Source of the DNA: a virus
DNA length: 24,982 nucleotides
Reading direction: 5' to 3' (one strand)
Virus record (IMG/VR): IMGVR_UViG_3300028228_000215
Coordinates: 1 to 24,982 of that record
The notes beneath the pieces were generated by a model, which saw only the letters and a list, made by a program, of their open reading frames with translations, was not told where the DNA came from and ran no database searches. Made by a program: the position numbers and the translations under genes. Of this stretch, positions 1 through 9,491 are shown in pieces. Each line of letters opens with the position of its first letter. Positions within the stretch are counted from its first letter, which is position 1.

Positions 1-336
1 GATGGATTCAAGAACTTCGGTTCAGGCACACCTGCCATGCTACATGGCTTGGAAGCAGTAGTGCCGAAAAATGATTTTGCCCAAGCGTTAAAAGTGTTAG
101 GTGAAGCATCTGGCACAAACAATACAACTACTAATGAAGGAAATGCGACAACAACAACCAACAACAGCACCAGCATGGACATGACGATACTGAACAACAA
201 CACCACAGAACTCATAGATTTGAACAAAAAGTTGGCACAACACTTAAATACGCTTGTAACGATAGGTGCCATGACAGAAAAGAATACCAAATCAACCAAC
301 AATAGTCTTGCAAACATGGGCGGAAGTCTAGTATAA
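1..336 (+). CDS. Tape-measure-like virion structural protein, C-terminal part
   Basis: The reading frame is open from base 1, so the gene begins outside the window. An internal ATG at 37 is not the real start. The first residues read DGFKNFGSGTPAMLHGLEAV, followed by VPKNDFAQAL. The pattern 'GSGTP(A/T)MLHG.EAVVP' is typical of the C-terminal region of phage tape-measure or related tail proteins. After it come an Asn/Thr-rich linker (about residues 38-60) and a polar helical tail. In T4-like cyanophages a structural gene of this sort sits just upstream of gp20, which fits the next gene. GC is higher here than in the rest of the window. The family is recognised from the motif only; which tail protein it is remains uncertain. 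Confidence 0.6.
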   Translation, partial: DGFKNFGSGTPAMLHGLEAVVPKNDFAQALKVLGEASGTNNTTTNEGNATTTTNNSTSMDMTILNNNTTELIDLNKKLAQHLNTLVTIGAMTEKNTKSTNNSLANMGGSLV

Positions 337-343
337 TAACTTT

Positions 344-892
344 ATGGCTTGGAAAAAATATTTTAAAGACGCAAACATGTCTCCCATATCAGGGGAGAAG
401 GTACCCAACTTCGCGAAGAGGAACTACAGTTCTTATCTTCCAGACGTTTACACAGGACACCCCAACAGGATACAGAGATACTTCCAGTATGACCAGATGG
501 ATTCAGACTCGGAGATCAATGCGGCACTGGACATCCTGGCAGAATTCTCAACACAACTGAACACCGAGAACGAAACTCCATTTGACATCGTGTTCCATGA
601 CGAAAGCACAGATCACGAAGTTAAATTATTAAAAAAGCATTGCAACAATGGACCAAGGCCAATCAATTCAAGAAAGAATCTTCAGGATATTCCGGAACGC
701 ACTCAAGTACGGAGACTGTTTCTTCGTCAGGGATCCAGAAACACAGAAATGGTTGTACATAGACAACGCCAAAGTTGACAGGATCGTAGTGAACGAATCA
801 GAGGGCAAGAAACCTGAACAGTATGTGATCAGGGACATCAATCCCAACCTACAGAGATTAAGTGCGACACAGATAACACCAACCAAACATAC
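344..892 (+). pseudogene. 20: T4-type portal protein gp20, N-terminal fragment, frameshifted and truncated
   Basis: The portal protein forms the dodecameric ring at the head vertex through which DNA is packaged. Residues 1-97 from ATG 344 match cyanophage gp20 closely (RNYSSYLPDVYTGHPNRIQR, then YDQMDSDSEINAALDILAEF). The frame then breaks twice. An A is missing in the run at 631-636 (expected KKALQQWTKANQF follows) and another at 673-675. The second part continues as RIFRIFRNALKYGDCFFVRD and VNESEGKKPEQYVIRDINPN in the frame that stops at 944. Family members are about 500-560 residues; only about 180 are present. At about 885-893 the frame changes again and the sequence becomes glycine-rich tail-protein coding sequence. 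No gp21 or gp23 follows. No clear Shine-Dalgarno precedes ATG 344. Identity is sure; the truncation may be an assembly artefact. Confidence 0.85.
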
Positions 893-1436
893 GGTGGATC
901 AGGTGGCGGTGGATCAATTAGAGAAACAACTGCTGGTGGATTAGGAAACACTCCTCCAACAAGTCCTTCTCAAGGAAATAATGGTGGAACAGGTGCTGGT
1001 TCTCCAAATTATGGAGGAGGAGGAGGAGGTGGTGCTAGTGCAGTTGGAAGTAATGGAACTACTTCAAATGGTGGTGCAGGTGGAAATGGTACAGCTTCTT
1101 CAATAACAGGTTCTTCAGTAACATATGCTGGAGGAGGAGGTGGAGCAACTTATTTAAGTGGTTCTGGTGGTTCTGGTGGTTCTGGTGGAGGTGGTGCTGG
1201 TGGTTCTGGTGGTGCTGCTGGAGTAAATGGAACAATAAATTTAGGTGGAGGAGGAGGTGGTGCTGGTGCTAATGACACTATTGCCTTTAAAGGAGGAGAT
1301 GGTGGAAAAGGAGTTGTTATAATAAGTGTACCAACTGGTAATTATTCATCAACTACAACAGGTTCTCCTTACAGTTACGACATCTGGTGGAAATACAATA
1401 ATTAAATTTACAGGAACTGGGAGTTACACAGCATAA
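893..1436 (+). pseudogene. Glycine-rich tail protein, C-terminal part, frameshifted
   Basis: From 893 the frame encodes a Gly/Ser/Ala-rich stretch full of GGGGGG and GGSGGSGG blocks (for example YGGGGGGGASAVG and VTYAGGGGGATYLSG). It ends in the conserved tail GGDGGKGVVIISVPTGNY. This is the glycine-rich domain seen at the C-terminus of many marine phage tail-fibre or tail proteins. An extra T at about 1369-1370 breaks the frame. Without it the end reads TVTTSGGNTIIKFTGTGSYT-A followed by TAA at 1434-1436; with it the frame stops at 1403. No start codon or N-terminal domain is present, since the upstream sequence is gp20. The stop overlaps the ATG of the next gene (TAATG). Gly-rich coding sequence is prone to misassembly. 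Confidence 0.65.
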
Positions 1437-1830
1437 TGGCTACATTCGCAAAAATAGGATTAAACAATAAAGTAATAGAAGTATTATCAATTCATAATAA
1501 TGAACTAAAAGATTCAAACGGAGTTGAGCAAGAAGTTAATGGAATAGATTTTTTAACTAAATTAACTGGTTGGTCAATTTGGGTTCAGACTTCTTATAAT
1601 AATAATTTTAGAAAAATCATGCTGGTATTGGTTATACTTATGATGAAGATAGAGATGCTTTATATCACCTAACCTTTAATAGTTGGATATTAAACGAAAC
1701 AACTTGTCTATGGGAAGCACCAGTTGCTTATCCTACAGATGGAGAAACTTATCAATGGAATGAAACAGCTTACCAAGCTGCATTATCCGATAGTTCGGAT
1801 ACTACAGTAGCATGGGAACAGGTTTCCTAA
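1436..1830 (+). CDS. Small tail/virion protein, frame-disrupted
   Basis: The gene starts at ATG 1436, overlapping the previous stop. The N-terminus MATFAKIGLNNKVIEVLSIH and the pieces VQTSYNNNFRK, GIGYTYDEDRDA and NSWILNETTCLWEAPVAYP match a small protein that often follows tail-fibre genes in marine T4-like phages and pelagiphages. An A is missing in the run at 1612-1616, so the raw frame stops at 1672. The true frame continues from about 1618 to TAA 1828-1830. Between 1660 and 1680 the usual A-F-I-x-P-K-P-F segment reads LYHLTFN, which three further one-base losses would explain while keeping the frame. Full length would be about 131 residues. Its exact virion role is not known to me. Confidence 0.6.
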
Positions 1831-1849
1831 TAACGATAATGAAAACTTG

Positions 1850-1857
1850 TATAAATA
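1850..1857 (+). promoter_or_regulatory. T4-type late promoter box TATAAATA upstream of gp8
   Basis: An exact TATAAATA lies in the 52-base gap between the small tail gene (stop 1830) and the gp8 ATG at 1883. T4 late promoters consist of this octamer at about -10 and need no -35 element. Start of transcription would be around 1864. It is one of five such boxes found in or at the edge of the small intergenic gaps of this window. Confidence 0.7.
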
Positions 1858-1882
1858 TAACTAAGGAAGATAATTAAAAGAC

Positions 1883-3343
1883 ATGCCAGCAATTATAACA
1901 GACAGATTTAGAATTCACAATAGTGAACAGTTTTCAGAAGCCTTTTCTGAGGCGTCAGGTAATACTTTTTACTTAGGTATTGGTAGACCACAAGCATTCG
2001 CAACTTCTACAAGAGGTGACGCTAGAACAAATAACGAGGGTACAGATACATCTCCAGTTACTCCAGCAGACAATGTTAATTCACAACACTTTCCTTTTGA
2101 TGATATGTTGGCGGCTAAGAAAATTACTTCTACAGATGTAACCTTTGCAGTTCCAAGAAGAAACTGGACAACAGGTACAACTTACGATATTTACAGACAT
2201 GACTATGGAGAGTATTCAACAGGTACTACAACTGTTATTACAGCAAATGGTGGTGCGTCAACTTTACATGACGCAGCTTTCTATGTACTCACAACAGACA
2301 GAAATGTTTACAAATGTTTAGATAACGATAGTAACACGGCTTCAACAGTAGAACCAACAGGAACATCAACATCTATTCTATCAACAGCAGACGGATATAA
2401 GTGGAAATATATGTACACTCTATCTGCTTCGCAACAATCAAATTTCTTATCAACTGACTTTATGGCAGTTGCAACAAACTCAACAGTATCATCAGCAGCC
2501 GTTGATGGTGCAATCAATGTTTGTAAAATTAAAACTGCCGGTTCAGGTGGTACAGACGGTACTCATACAGGTATCGCAATCAGAGGTGACGGTTCTTCAG
2601 GAACAGTTTCAGTTACAGTAACTTCAGGTACAGTCACAGCCGTAACAGTTACAAATGCAGGAACAGGTTACACTTTTGGAACAATCAGTAATGCACAAAT
2701 CGTAGCCGCTGGTGCAACAAGTTTATCAGGTGCAGAAATAGATGTTATTATAGAATCAAAAGGCGGACACGGATTTAATGCAGTAGAAGAATTAGGTGGA
2801 TTTTATGTAATGATGAATACATCACTTGAAGGAACAGAAAGTTCAAACACAAGTGACTTCACAGTTACAAATGACTTTAGAAAAATTAGTTTAGTTAGGG
2901 ATCCAAATTCAGGCGGTTCAGCTGCCACAGCAACAACACTTAGAGGCACAAAAGCAGTTAACCTTTCAGGTGTTACAGGAACATTTACAGCTGATGAAGA
3001 AATAAATCAAGCTACTACAGGTGCAGTTGGTAAAGTTGTAGAATGGGATTCAGTAAACAGTATTTTATATTACATTCAAACTAGACATACAGACGAAGGT
3101 ATTGATAGTAACGGAGACCAAACAGCATTTAGTGGACAAAATGTTATCACAGGACAATCGTCTAGTGCTAATGGTACACCAACAACATCAACAAGCACTA
3201 TTAACAGTCAAGTATTTACAAGTGGATATTCTGCTTCAGAAATGGATGCTGACTCTGGTGATATTCTTTACATTGAGAACAGAGCGCCGATTACAAGAGC
3301 TGCTGACCAAACAGAGAATATTAAACTAGTTATAGAATTTTAG
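1883..3343 (+). CDS. 8: Baseplate wedge protein gp8
   Basis: gp8 is a wedge component of the contractile-tail baseplate. The match to T4 gp8 is visible in three places: the IGRPQAF segment (residues 33-39; T4 has FGRSEPW), DMLAAKKITSTDVTFAVPRR-NW (about 73-95; T4 ends VIPRRDW), and the C-terminus YIENRAPITRAADQTENIKL-VIEF (T4: ENRPPIIMAMDQTEEIN...). An ADGYKWKYMYTLS segment near residue 175 matches the T4 GDGYVWEYLFEIP region. At 486 residues it is longer than T4 gp8 (334). The extra length lies in Gly/Thr/Ser-rich middle segments of about residues 205-290 and 345-440. It follows a TATAAATA box and is 9 bases upstream of the next ATG. The Shine-Dalgarno-like AAGGAAG (1863-1869) is rather far from the start. 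Confidence 0.85.
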   Translation: MPAIITDRFRIHNSEQFSEAFSEASGNTFYLGIGRPQAFATSTRGDARTNNEGTDTSPVTPADNVNSQHFPFDDMLAAKKITSTDVTFAVPRRNWTTGTTYDIYRHDYGEYSTGTTTVITANGGASTLHDAAFYVLTTDRNVYKCLDNDSNTASTVEPTGTSTSILSTADGYKWKYMYTLSASQQSNFLSTDFMAVATNSTVSSAAVDGAINVCKIKTAGSGGTDGTHTGIAIRGDGSSGTVSVTVTSGTVTAVTVTNAGTGYTFGTISNAQIVAAGATSLSGAEIDVIIESKGGHGFNAVEELGGFYVMMNTSLEGTESSNTSDFTVTNDFRKISLVRDPNSGGSAATATTLRGTKAVNLSGVTGTFTADEEINQATTGAVGKVVEWDSVNSILYYIQTRHTDEGIDSNGDQTAFSGQNVITGQSSSANGTPTTSTSTINSQVFTSGYSASEMDADSGDILYIENRAPITRAADQTENIKLVIEF

Positions 3344-3352
3344 GAGAGTTAA

Positions 3353-6300
3353 ATGCCAAGTCCAACTGACTTTAACCTTTCGCCTTATTATGATGACTTT
3401 AATGAGTCGAAGAAGTTTCACAGAATACTTTTTAGACCGTCATTTGCTGTTCAGGCTAGAGAGTTAACACAATCACAATCAATTCTACAAAATCAAGTAG
3501 AAAGAGTATCAGACCATCTTTTTGAAAAAGGTGCAATGGTTATTCCTGGTGAAATTGGATATAACATTAACTACTATGCTGTTAAGTTAACTTCATTTAC
3601 AGATTCAGCCGCAGTTGGTGTTACACTTACAGACTTTGCTGGACTACAGTTAACAGGACAAACTTCAGGTGTCGTTGCAAAAGTAATTAATCAAGTTGCA
3701 GCTGTCGATACTGACCCCAATACATTATATGTTCAATATGAAACTTCAGGAACAAGTAATACAGCAAACTCATTTACAGATGGCGAAACAATTTCGGTAT
3801 CAACAACTTTACAATCAGTAATCACAACAGTATCAGCAGTAGTTGATACAACAGCTACAGGTGCGGCTGCTTATGTGGCTGAGGGAACATATTACATAAA
3901 TGGTTTTCATGTAAATGTATCTGAACAAACACTTATTTTAGACAAATATACAAATACACCATCATATAGAGTTGGTCTATTAGTTACGGAATCTTTTGTA
4001 ACACCAAATGATGACCTAAGTCTAAATGATAATGCACAAGGAACTTCAAATGTTAACGCTCCAGGTGCTCACAGATTTAAAATTGATTTAACACTTACAA
4101 AGAAATCTTTAACTGCTACAGATGACGCAAACTTTGTAGAGTTACTAAGATTAAAAGCAGGTATTTTACAAAATCAAGTTAGAACAACAGACTATGCAGT
4201 ATTAGAAGATACATTAGCAAGAAGAACATTTGATGAATCAGGTGATTATGCTGTAAGAGATTTTGATTTAGATTTAAGAGAACATTTAATTTCAGGTACT
4301 AACAGAGGAATCTATTCATCAGGAAATGGTGGATTAGAAACTAAAATTGCAGCCGGCATGGGACCAGGTAAAGCATATGTCAAAGGTTACGAAATTGAAA
4401 CAATCGGAACATCTTTTGTAGATATAAACAAAGCAAGAGATTTTGATACACAAAATAACTTTACAACAAAATTTGATGTAGGTAACTTTGTTAATGTTTC
4501 TAATATTTTCGGTTCACCAGATATCGGTTTTGTATCAGGGGCTACAGAAGCATTTAAAAGAATTAACCTTTACGATACTTTAACAGCAGCAAGAGGTACA
4601 GAAAATACAGGTACAGGTGCAAGTATCAACTCTATTGGTCGTGCTAAGTCAAAAGGTTTTCAATATGTAACAGGTGCAGCTTCTAGTTTAACATTTGCAA
4701 GTTCATCACTTACAAGTGCAATCTATAGACACTACATGTTTGATATTAACATGTTTACACATTTAAATGTTACATCAAATACAGCATTCACAACTGGAGA
4801 AACTATTACAGGTAGTACATCAAATGCTACAGGTACAGTAGAAAGTTTAACTACAGTCACATCAGTTTCTTCAAGTGCAATTACAGTTGCTAGTCCAGGT
4901 GTTGTTTCAGCAACCGCTCACAATTTAAAAGAAGGACAACAAATCACATTCTCAGCAGTGAGTTTTGCAAACAACTCAACAGCTGTTACAACTAGTGATA
5001 TCTTTACTGTTAGAAATCCAGGCACAAACGATTTTGAATTATATGAAAGTGATGGTACAACCGCTACAAATATTACATCATACTCTTCTTCAGGAAATGT
5101 ATTACATGGAGTTGTAGTTCTTTCAAGTACAAACGGTACTTTTGTCGCAGGTGAAACTATCACAGGTGGCACATCATCTAATACATCAATTATTCAAACA
5201 GACGCTGTTGGTTTAAGTGGTGTTACAATATATGATTTTGTACAGACTAAACAAATTGGTATGGCAGGCACACCAGCGTACACAGCTGATGTATCAAGAA
5301 GTGCCACATACGGAGAAAGTTTACAAATTACAGGTAACATTTCAGTTGCAAACAGCAGCGCCTCTGTTACAGGTTTTGGTACTTTATTTAATACAGAATT
5401 AAAAATTGGAGATGAAATTACAATCTCTACAGACGCAGGTGGAACAGTAACTAAAATTGTAGAAGCTATTGTATCAAATACTTCTTTAACATTAACAGCT
5501 GCCGTTGGTGGTTCAGATGTTTCTTCTAAATCAGTTGCAACTAGAAATAGAGGTAAACTACAAGATTCAAATAAAAATATTTCAGTATTTAAATTGCCTA
5601 ATGAAGCAGTAAAAACTTTAAAGACAGCTGCAAATAGTGGTATTACAGATACTAACTTCAAAGTTAGAAGACAGTTTGTTCAACAATTATCTTCAGGTTC
5701 AGGACAAATTTCAGCAGGTACAAATGAAACCTTTGCAAGTTTAGCTGAAGGAGATTATGTCATCTCTATTAAAGTAATTGGAGCTGCTTCATCTGGTGCT
5801 AACGGGGACATACTTAGTTTAACAGGTAATAATGGTAATGGCAATCCTATTTTTACATTATCAGGTTCACCAACAGGTAAAACACTTGACTTAGATTTCG
5901 GTACTGCTTACGCTGACGCAGAATTAAAAATTGTTGCAACTGTAAACAGAGCGGTTGCAGGTTCAAAAACAAAAACTTTAAATAGTAATTCTACAGTTGC
6001 TATCTCAACTCAATCTACTATTGAGAGTGGTGTAATTGGTTTATCAAAAGCAGATGTTTACCAAATTAATAATATTTACATGGCACCTGATTTTAGTACA
6101 GTTGCTACAACAAGTCATACAGATATTACAAGTAGATTTGAATTAGACAATGGTCAGAGAGATAACTTTTATGACATTGGTAGAATAAAATTAAAAACTG
6201 GAGAATTAACTCCAACAGGTAGATTGCTTGTTGATTTTGATTACTTCTCTCACGGTTCAGGCGATTACTTTGATGTTGACTCTTATTCAGGTGTTGTTGA

Positions 6301-9300
6301 CTATGCAGATATTCCAGAATACAAATCAGATACAACAGGTCAAACTTTTCAATTAAGAGATTGTTTGGACTTTAGACCAAGAGTAGATGACGCAAGTACA
6401 ATTAACTCAGGTGGTCAAGATAGAAGTTTTGATGGCACCGGTGCTTCAACAGTTGATATTGTTAAATTTGGTGATGATGTAACTACAGACTTTGAATTTT
6501 ACTTATCAAGAATTGATAAAATCTTTTTAGATAAAGACGGTGCATTTAAAGTTGTTGAAGGTGCTTCTTCATTAAACCCACAATTACCTAAAGCTTTAGA
6601 CGGTGCAATGCATTTATACACATTGTCACTAGCGCCTTACACTTTATCTACCGAAGAAATAGAAATTGAAACAGTTGATAATCGAAGATATACAATGCGA
6701 GATATTGGTAGATTAGAAAAAAGAATTGAGAATGTTGAGTATTACACACAACTTTCATTATTAGAAACACAAACACAACAATTACAGATACAAGACGCAG
6801 ACGGTTTTGATAGATTTAAAAATGGATTTATCGTAGATAACTTTACAGGTCACGGCGTTGGTGATGTTGGTAATTTAGATTACAAGATTGCAATGGACAT
6901 GGCTTCAGGCGAGGCTAGACCTATATGTAAAACAGATTCAGTACAATTAATCGAAGCTGATGATGACGGTACAGCAATTATAACAACAGATAGAACAGAC
7001 AATAACTATGCAAAAACTGGAGATTTAATTACTCTTCCTTATAGTGAAGAAACTTTAATCGACCAACCTTTTGCAAGTAAATTTTTAAATGTTAATCCTT
7101 TCAATGTATTCACATGGGTTGGTACAATAGAATTAGACCCACCAGGAGATGAATGGAAAGAAACAGAAAGAGTACCAGAATTAGTAGTTAACCAAAATGG
7201 TATGTTCGATACTATGGCAGCTAACTTAGGTAATCCTAACTTAGCAGAAATAGAAATAGGCACAGTTTGGAATGAATGGCAAGATAATTGGGTTGGTAGA
7301 CCAGTAGAAGCTGGAACTAGAAATATTGGTGGTACTAGAAGAGAACAAACATTCGCTAGAGGTGTTCCTAGAAGAGTATTACAAACACAAGAAATTACAA
7401 CTGTTCAGCAAGTTAACCGAACTAGAACAGGTGTTAGAAGTGTATTCGTACCACAGGTTGTAAGACGGTCTTTAGGTGATAGAATTCTTAATGTTGCATT
7501 TATACCTTTCATTAGAAGTAGAACAATAAACTTCACAGGAACAAGATTTAAACCTAACACTAGAGTTTATGCATACTTTGATAACATTGATGTATCTGCC
7601 TATGTTACACCAACTGGAGGCGCTTTAGGTGGTAATGTCGTGTCAGACGCTAATGGTGCATTGTCTGGAACATTCGCTATTCCTAGCCCAACGGTAGACG
7701 CAAATCCAAGATGGAGAACAGGTACAAGAATATTCAGATTGACAAGTTCATCTACAAATGATTTAAACTCAGATGTAGAAACAGCTGGTGAAGGAGATTA
7801 TTCAGCAAGAGGTTCATTAGAAACAGTTAGAGAAACTATTGTTTCAACAAGAGAGCCTAGAATTGTTAGAGAAAATACAACAGAAACTACAACAATTGCA
7901 AGAACATCAACTAGAAGAACAGACAGACAAGTTGGTTGGTGGGATCCACTTGCTCAAACATTCTTAGTAGATGATAAAGGCGGAGTATTTGTTACTTCAC
8001 TTGATGTTTACTTTCAATCTAAACCAGAAACAGGTGATTCACAAGTTCCCGTAACTTTACAAGTTAGAGAAGTTAAGAATGGTTATCCATCTACAAACAT
8101 TTTACCATTCTCAGAGGTGTCAATAAATCCTACTGCTGTGACAACTAGTACAGACGCTACAGTTGCAACAACATTTACATTCCCTAGTCCTGTATTCATA
8201 CAAGAAAATACAGAGTATGCATTTGTATTATTAGCTAACTCACAAGAGTATAATGTTTATGTGTCAAGAGTAGGTCAAACTAATTTAGGTTCTGATAGAA
8301 CAATATCATCACAACCTTATGCTGGTGTATTATTCAAATCTCAAAACGGTTCAACTTGGACTGCTGAACAGAATGAAGACATTAAGTTTAAAATGAAGAG
8401 AGCTGAATTTGAAAATGTAACTGGTAATGTTACTTTCACAAATGATACTTTACCAAGTAGAACATTAAAATCAAATCCAATTAGAACAACAAGTGGCTCA
8501 GATGTGATTAGAGTATTCCATCCAAATCACGGTATGCACGGTGTAACAAACAATGTAACACTTTCAGGATTTGAAGCGAGTACAGATTTTAATGGTATTA
8601 CAGGTTCATCTATTAACGGAACATATACAGCATTAACAAATATCACACTTGATAGTTATGATGTTCAAATTGCAGATAGTTCAACCGCTACATCTTCAGG
8701 TGATACAGGTGGTTCAAATGTAGTTGCAACACAAAATAGATTATATGATGTTTCTATGTTGAACATTCAAACTATGACTGTACCAGATACAAATATTGGT
8801 TATGCGATTAGACCTACTTCAGGTAAATCGGTTCATGGTTCAGAAACAGAATTTGCTTTAACACCTAGTGCAAGTGCTATTAATGTAATTGCAAATGATA
8901 ATATTTACTTCGAAGCTGCTCAAATGGTTGCAAGTGATATTAACCAAACAAACGAAATGTCTGGTAGTAAATCATTATTTGTAACTTGTTCATTAACAAC
9001 AGCAAACACAAAATTATCTCCTGTAATTGATACACAAAGAATTAGTATGATTACAGTTCAAAACAGATTAAATAGTCCTACTTCTATTAATCATCCTAAT
9101 TTTAAAGATGATGAACAATCAAGTGGTTCTTCAACAGCAGCTATTTACTGTACAAGACCTGTAGTATTGGACAATCCATCTACAGCAGTTGAAATAAGAT
9201 TGACTTCAAATGTAAGGTCAGACGCAGAGGTAGAAGTTTATTACAGAGCAACTTCATCCGAAGAAGTTAGAGATGTTAAAGATTTAAATTGGGTGCCATT

Positions 9301-9490
9301 TAACGGTGACGGTAGTGAAGACACTACAGTTGCACCAGCAGAATCAGATGGTGATTTTAAAGAATACAAATATAGTGCAAGTGGTATTTCAGAGTTTACA
9401 GCCTTTCAAATTAAAATTGCAATGAAAGGTACTAACTCAGCACATGCACCTAGAATTAAAGATTTAAGAGGGATAGCTTTAGCTGTATAA
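3353..9490 (+). CDS. Giant DUF4815-type baseplate/tail structural protein (2,045 residues)
   Basis: The N-terminus (residues 2-67: FNLSPYYDDFNESKKFHRIL, FRPSFAVQARELTQSQSILQ, EKGAMVIPGE) is the signature of DUF4815 structural proteins that follow gp8 in marine T4-like phages. Other conserved blocks are NRRYTMRDIGRLEKRIENVE near residue 1110, a charged Arg/Thr-rich segment at about 1310-1370, and VGWWDPLAQTFLVDDKGGVF near 1525. Between them are Thr/Ser/Gly-rich beta-type segments with repeated GETITG motifs (about residues 481 and 600) that look like inserted Ig-like or adhesin modules. The C-terminus (VVLDNPSTAVEIRLTSNVRS, EVYYRA) is also family-like. A good AGGAG precedes ATG 3353 and overlaps the gp8 stop. 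The frame is open for 6.1 kb without a break. Role inferred: a baseplate-linked fibre or wedge protein in the gp10 position. Confidence 0.75.
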   Translation: MPSPTDFNLSPYYDDFNESKKFHRILFRPSFAVQARELTQSQSILQNQVERVSDHLFEKGAMVIPGEIGYNINYYAVKLTSFTDSAAVGVTLTDFAGLQLTGQTSGVVAKVINQVAAVDTDPNTLYVQYETSGTSNTANSFTDGETISVSTTLQSVITTVSAVVDTTATGAAAYVAEGTYYINGFHVNVSEQTLILDKYTNTPSYRVGLLVTESFVTPNDDLSLNDNAQGTSNVNAPGAHRFKIDLTLTKKSLTATDDANFVELLRLKAGILQNQVRTTDYAVLEDTLARRTFDESGDYAVRDFDLDLREHLISGTNRGIYSSGNGGLETKIAAGMGPGKAYVKGYEIETIGTSFVDINKARDFDTQNNFTTKFDVGNFVNVSNIFGSPDIGFVSGATEAFKRINLYDTLTAARGTENTGTGASINSIGRAKSKGFQYVTGAASSLTFASSSLTSAIYRHYMFDINMFTHLNVTSNTAFTTGETITGSTSNATGTVESLTTVTSVSSSAITVASPGVVSATAHNLKEGQQITFSAVSFANNSTAVTTSDIFTVRNPGTNDFELYESDGTTATNITSYSSSGNVLHGVVVLSSTNGTFVAGETITGGTSSNTSIIQTDAVGLSGVTIYDFVQTKQIGMAGTPAYTADVSRSATYGESLQITGNISVANSSASVTGFGTLFNTELKIGDEITISTDAGGTVTKIVEAIVSNTSLTLTAAVGGSDVSSKSVATRNRGKLQDSNKNISVFKLPNEAVKTLKTAANSGITDTNFKVRRQFVQQLSSGSGQISAGTNETFASLAEGDYVISIKVIGAASSGANGDILSLTGNNGNGNPIFTLSGSPTGKTLDLDFGTAYADAELKIVATVNRAVAGSKTKTLNSNSTVAISTQSTIESGVIGLSKADVYQINNIYMAPDFSTVATTSHTDITSRFELDNGQRDNFYDIGRIKLKTGELTPTGRLLVDFDYFSHGSGDYFDVDSYSGVVDYADIPEYKSDTTGQTFQLRDCLDFRPRVDDASTINSGGQDRSFDGTGASTVDIVKFGDDVTTDFEFYLSRIDKIFLDKDGAFKVVEGASSLNPQLPKALDGAMHLYTLSLAPYTLSTEEIEIETVDNRRYTMRDIGRLEKRIENVEYYTQLSLLETQTQQLQIQDADGFDRFKNGFIVDNFTGHGVGDVGNLDYKIAMDMASGEARPICKTDSVQLIEADDDGTAIITTDRTDNNYAKTGDLITLPYSEETLIDQPFASKFLNVNPFNVFTWVGTIELDPPGDEWKETERVPELVVNQNGMFDTMAANLGNPNLAEIEIGTVWNEWQDNWVGRPVEAGTRNIGGTRREQTFARGVPRRVLQTQEITTVQQVNRTRTGVRSVFVPQVVRRSLGDRILNVAFIPFIRSRTINFTGTRFKPNTRVYAYFDNIDVSAYVTPTGGALGGNVVSDANGALSGTFAIPSPTVDANPRWRTGTRIFRLTSSSTNDLNSDVETAGEGDYSARGSLETVRETIVSTREPRIVRENTTETTTIARTSTRRTDRQVGWWDPLAQTFLVDDKGGVFVTSLDVYFQSKPETGDSQVPVTLQVREVKNGYPSTNILPFSEVSINPTAVTTSTDATVATTFTFPSPVFIQENTEYAFVLLANSQEYNVYVSRVGQTNLGSDRTISSQPYAGVLFKSQNGSTWTAEQNEDIKFKMKRAEFENVTGNVTFTNDTLPSRTLKSNPIRTTSGSDVIRVFHPNHGMHGVTNNVTLSGFEASTDFNGITGSSINGTYTALTNITLDSYDVQIADSSTATSSGDTGGSNVVATQNRLYDVSMLNIQTMTVPDTNIGYAIRPTSGKSVHGSETEFALTPSASAINVIANDNIYFEAAQMVASDINQTNEMSGSKSLFVTCSLTTANTKLSPVIDTQRISMITVQNRLNSPTSINHPNFKDDEQSSGSSTAAIYCTRPVVLDNPSTAVEIRLTSNVRSDAEVEVYYRATSSEEVRDVKDLNWVPFNGDGSEDTTVAPAESDGDFKEYKYSASGISEFTAFQIKIAMKGTNSAHAPRIKDLRGIALAV

Positions 9491-9491
9491 C

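Noticed and set aside
631-680. Programmed ribosomal frameshifting in gp20
   Set aside because: Two separate shifts, each repaired by one A, and no slippery site with hairpin; portal genes are not known to be made this way, and the same error type occurs in many genes here.
668-886. Minus-strand open frame opposite gp20
   Set aside because: It overlaps well-supported portal coding sequence, has no ribosome site and no recognisable protein; a shadow frame.
895-1300. GGTGGA-type repeats that look like a tandem or CRISPR-like array
   Set aside because: There are no regular spacers; the pattern is glycine codons of a Gly-rich tail domain.
4918-5661. Two minus-strand open frames inside the DUF4815 gene
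   Set aside because: They mirror Thr/Ser/Val-rich codons of the forward gene and lack start signals or known motifs.
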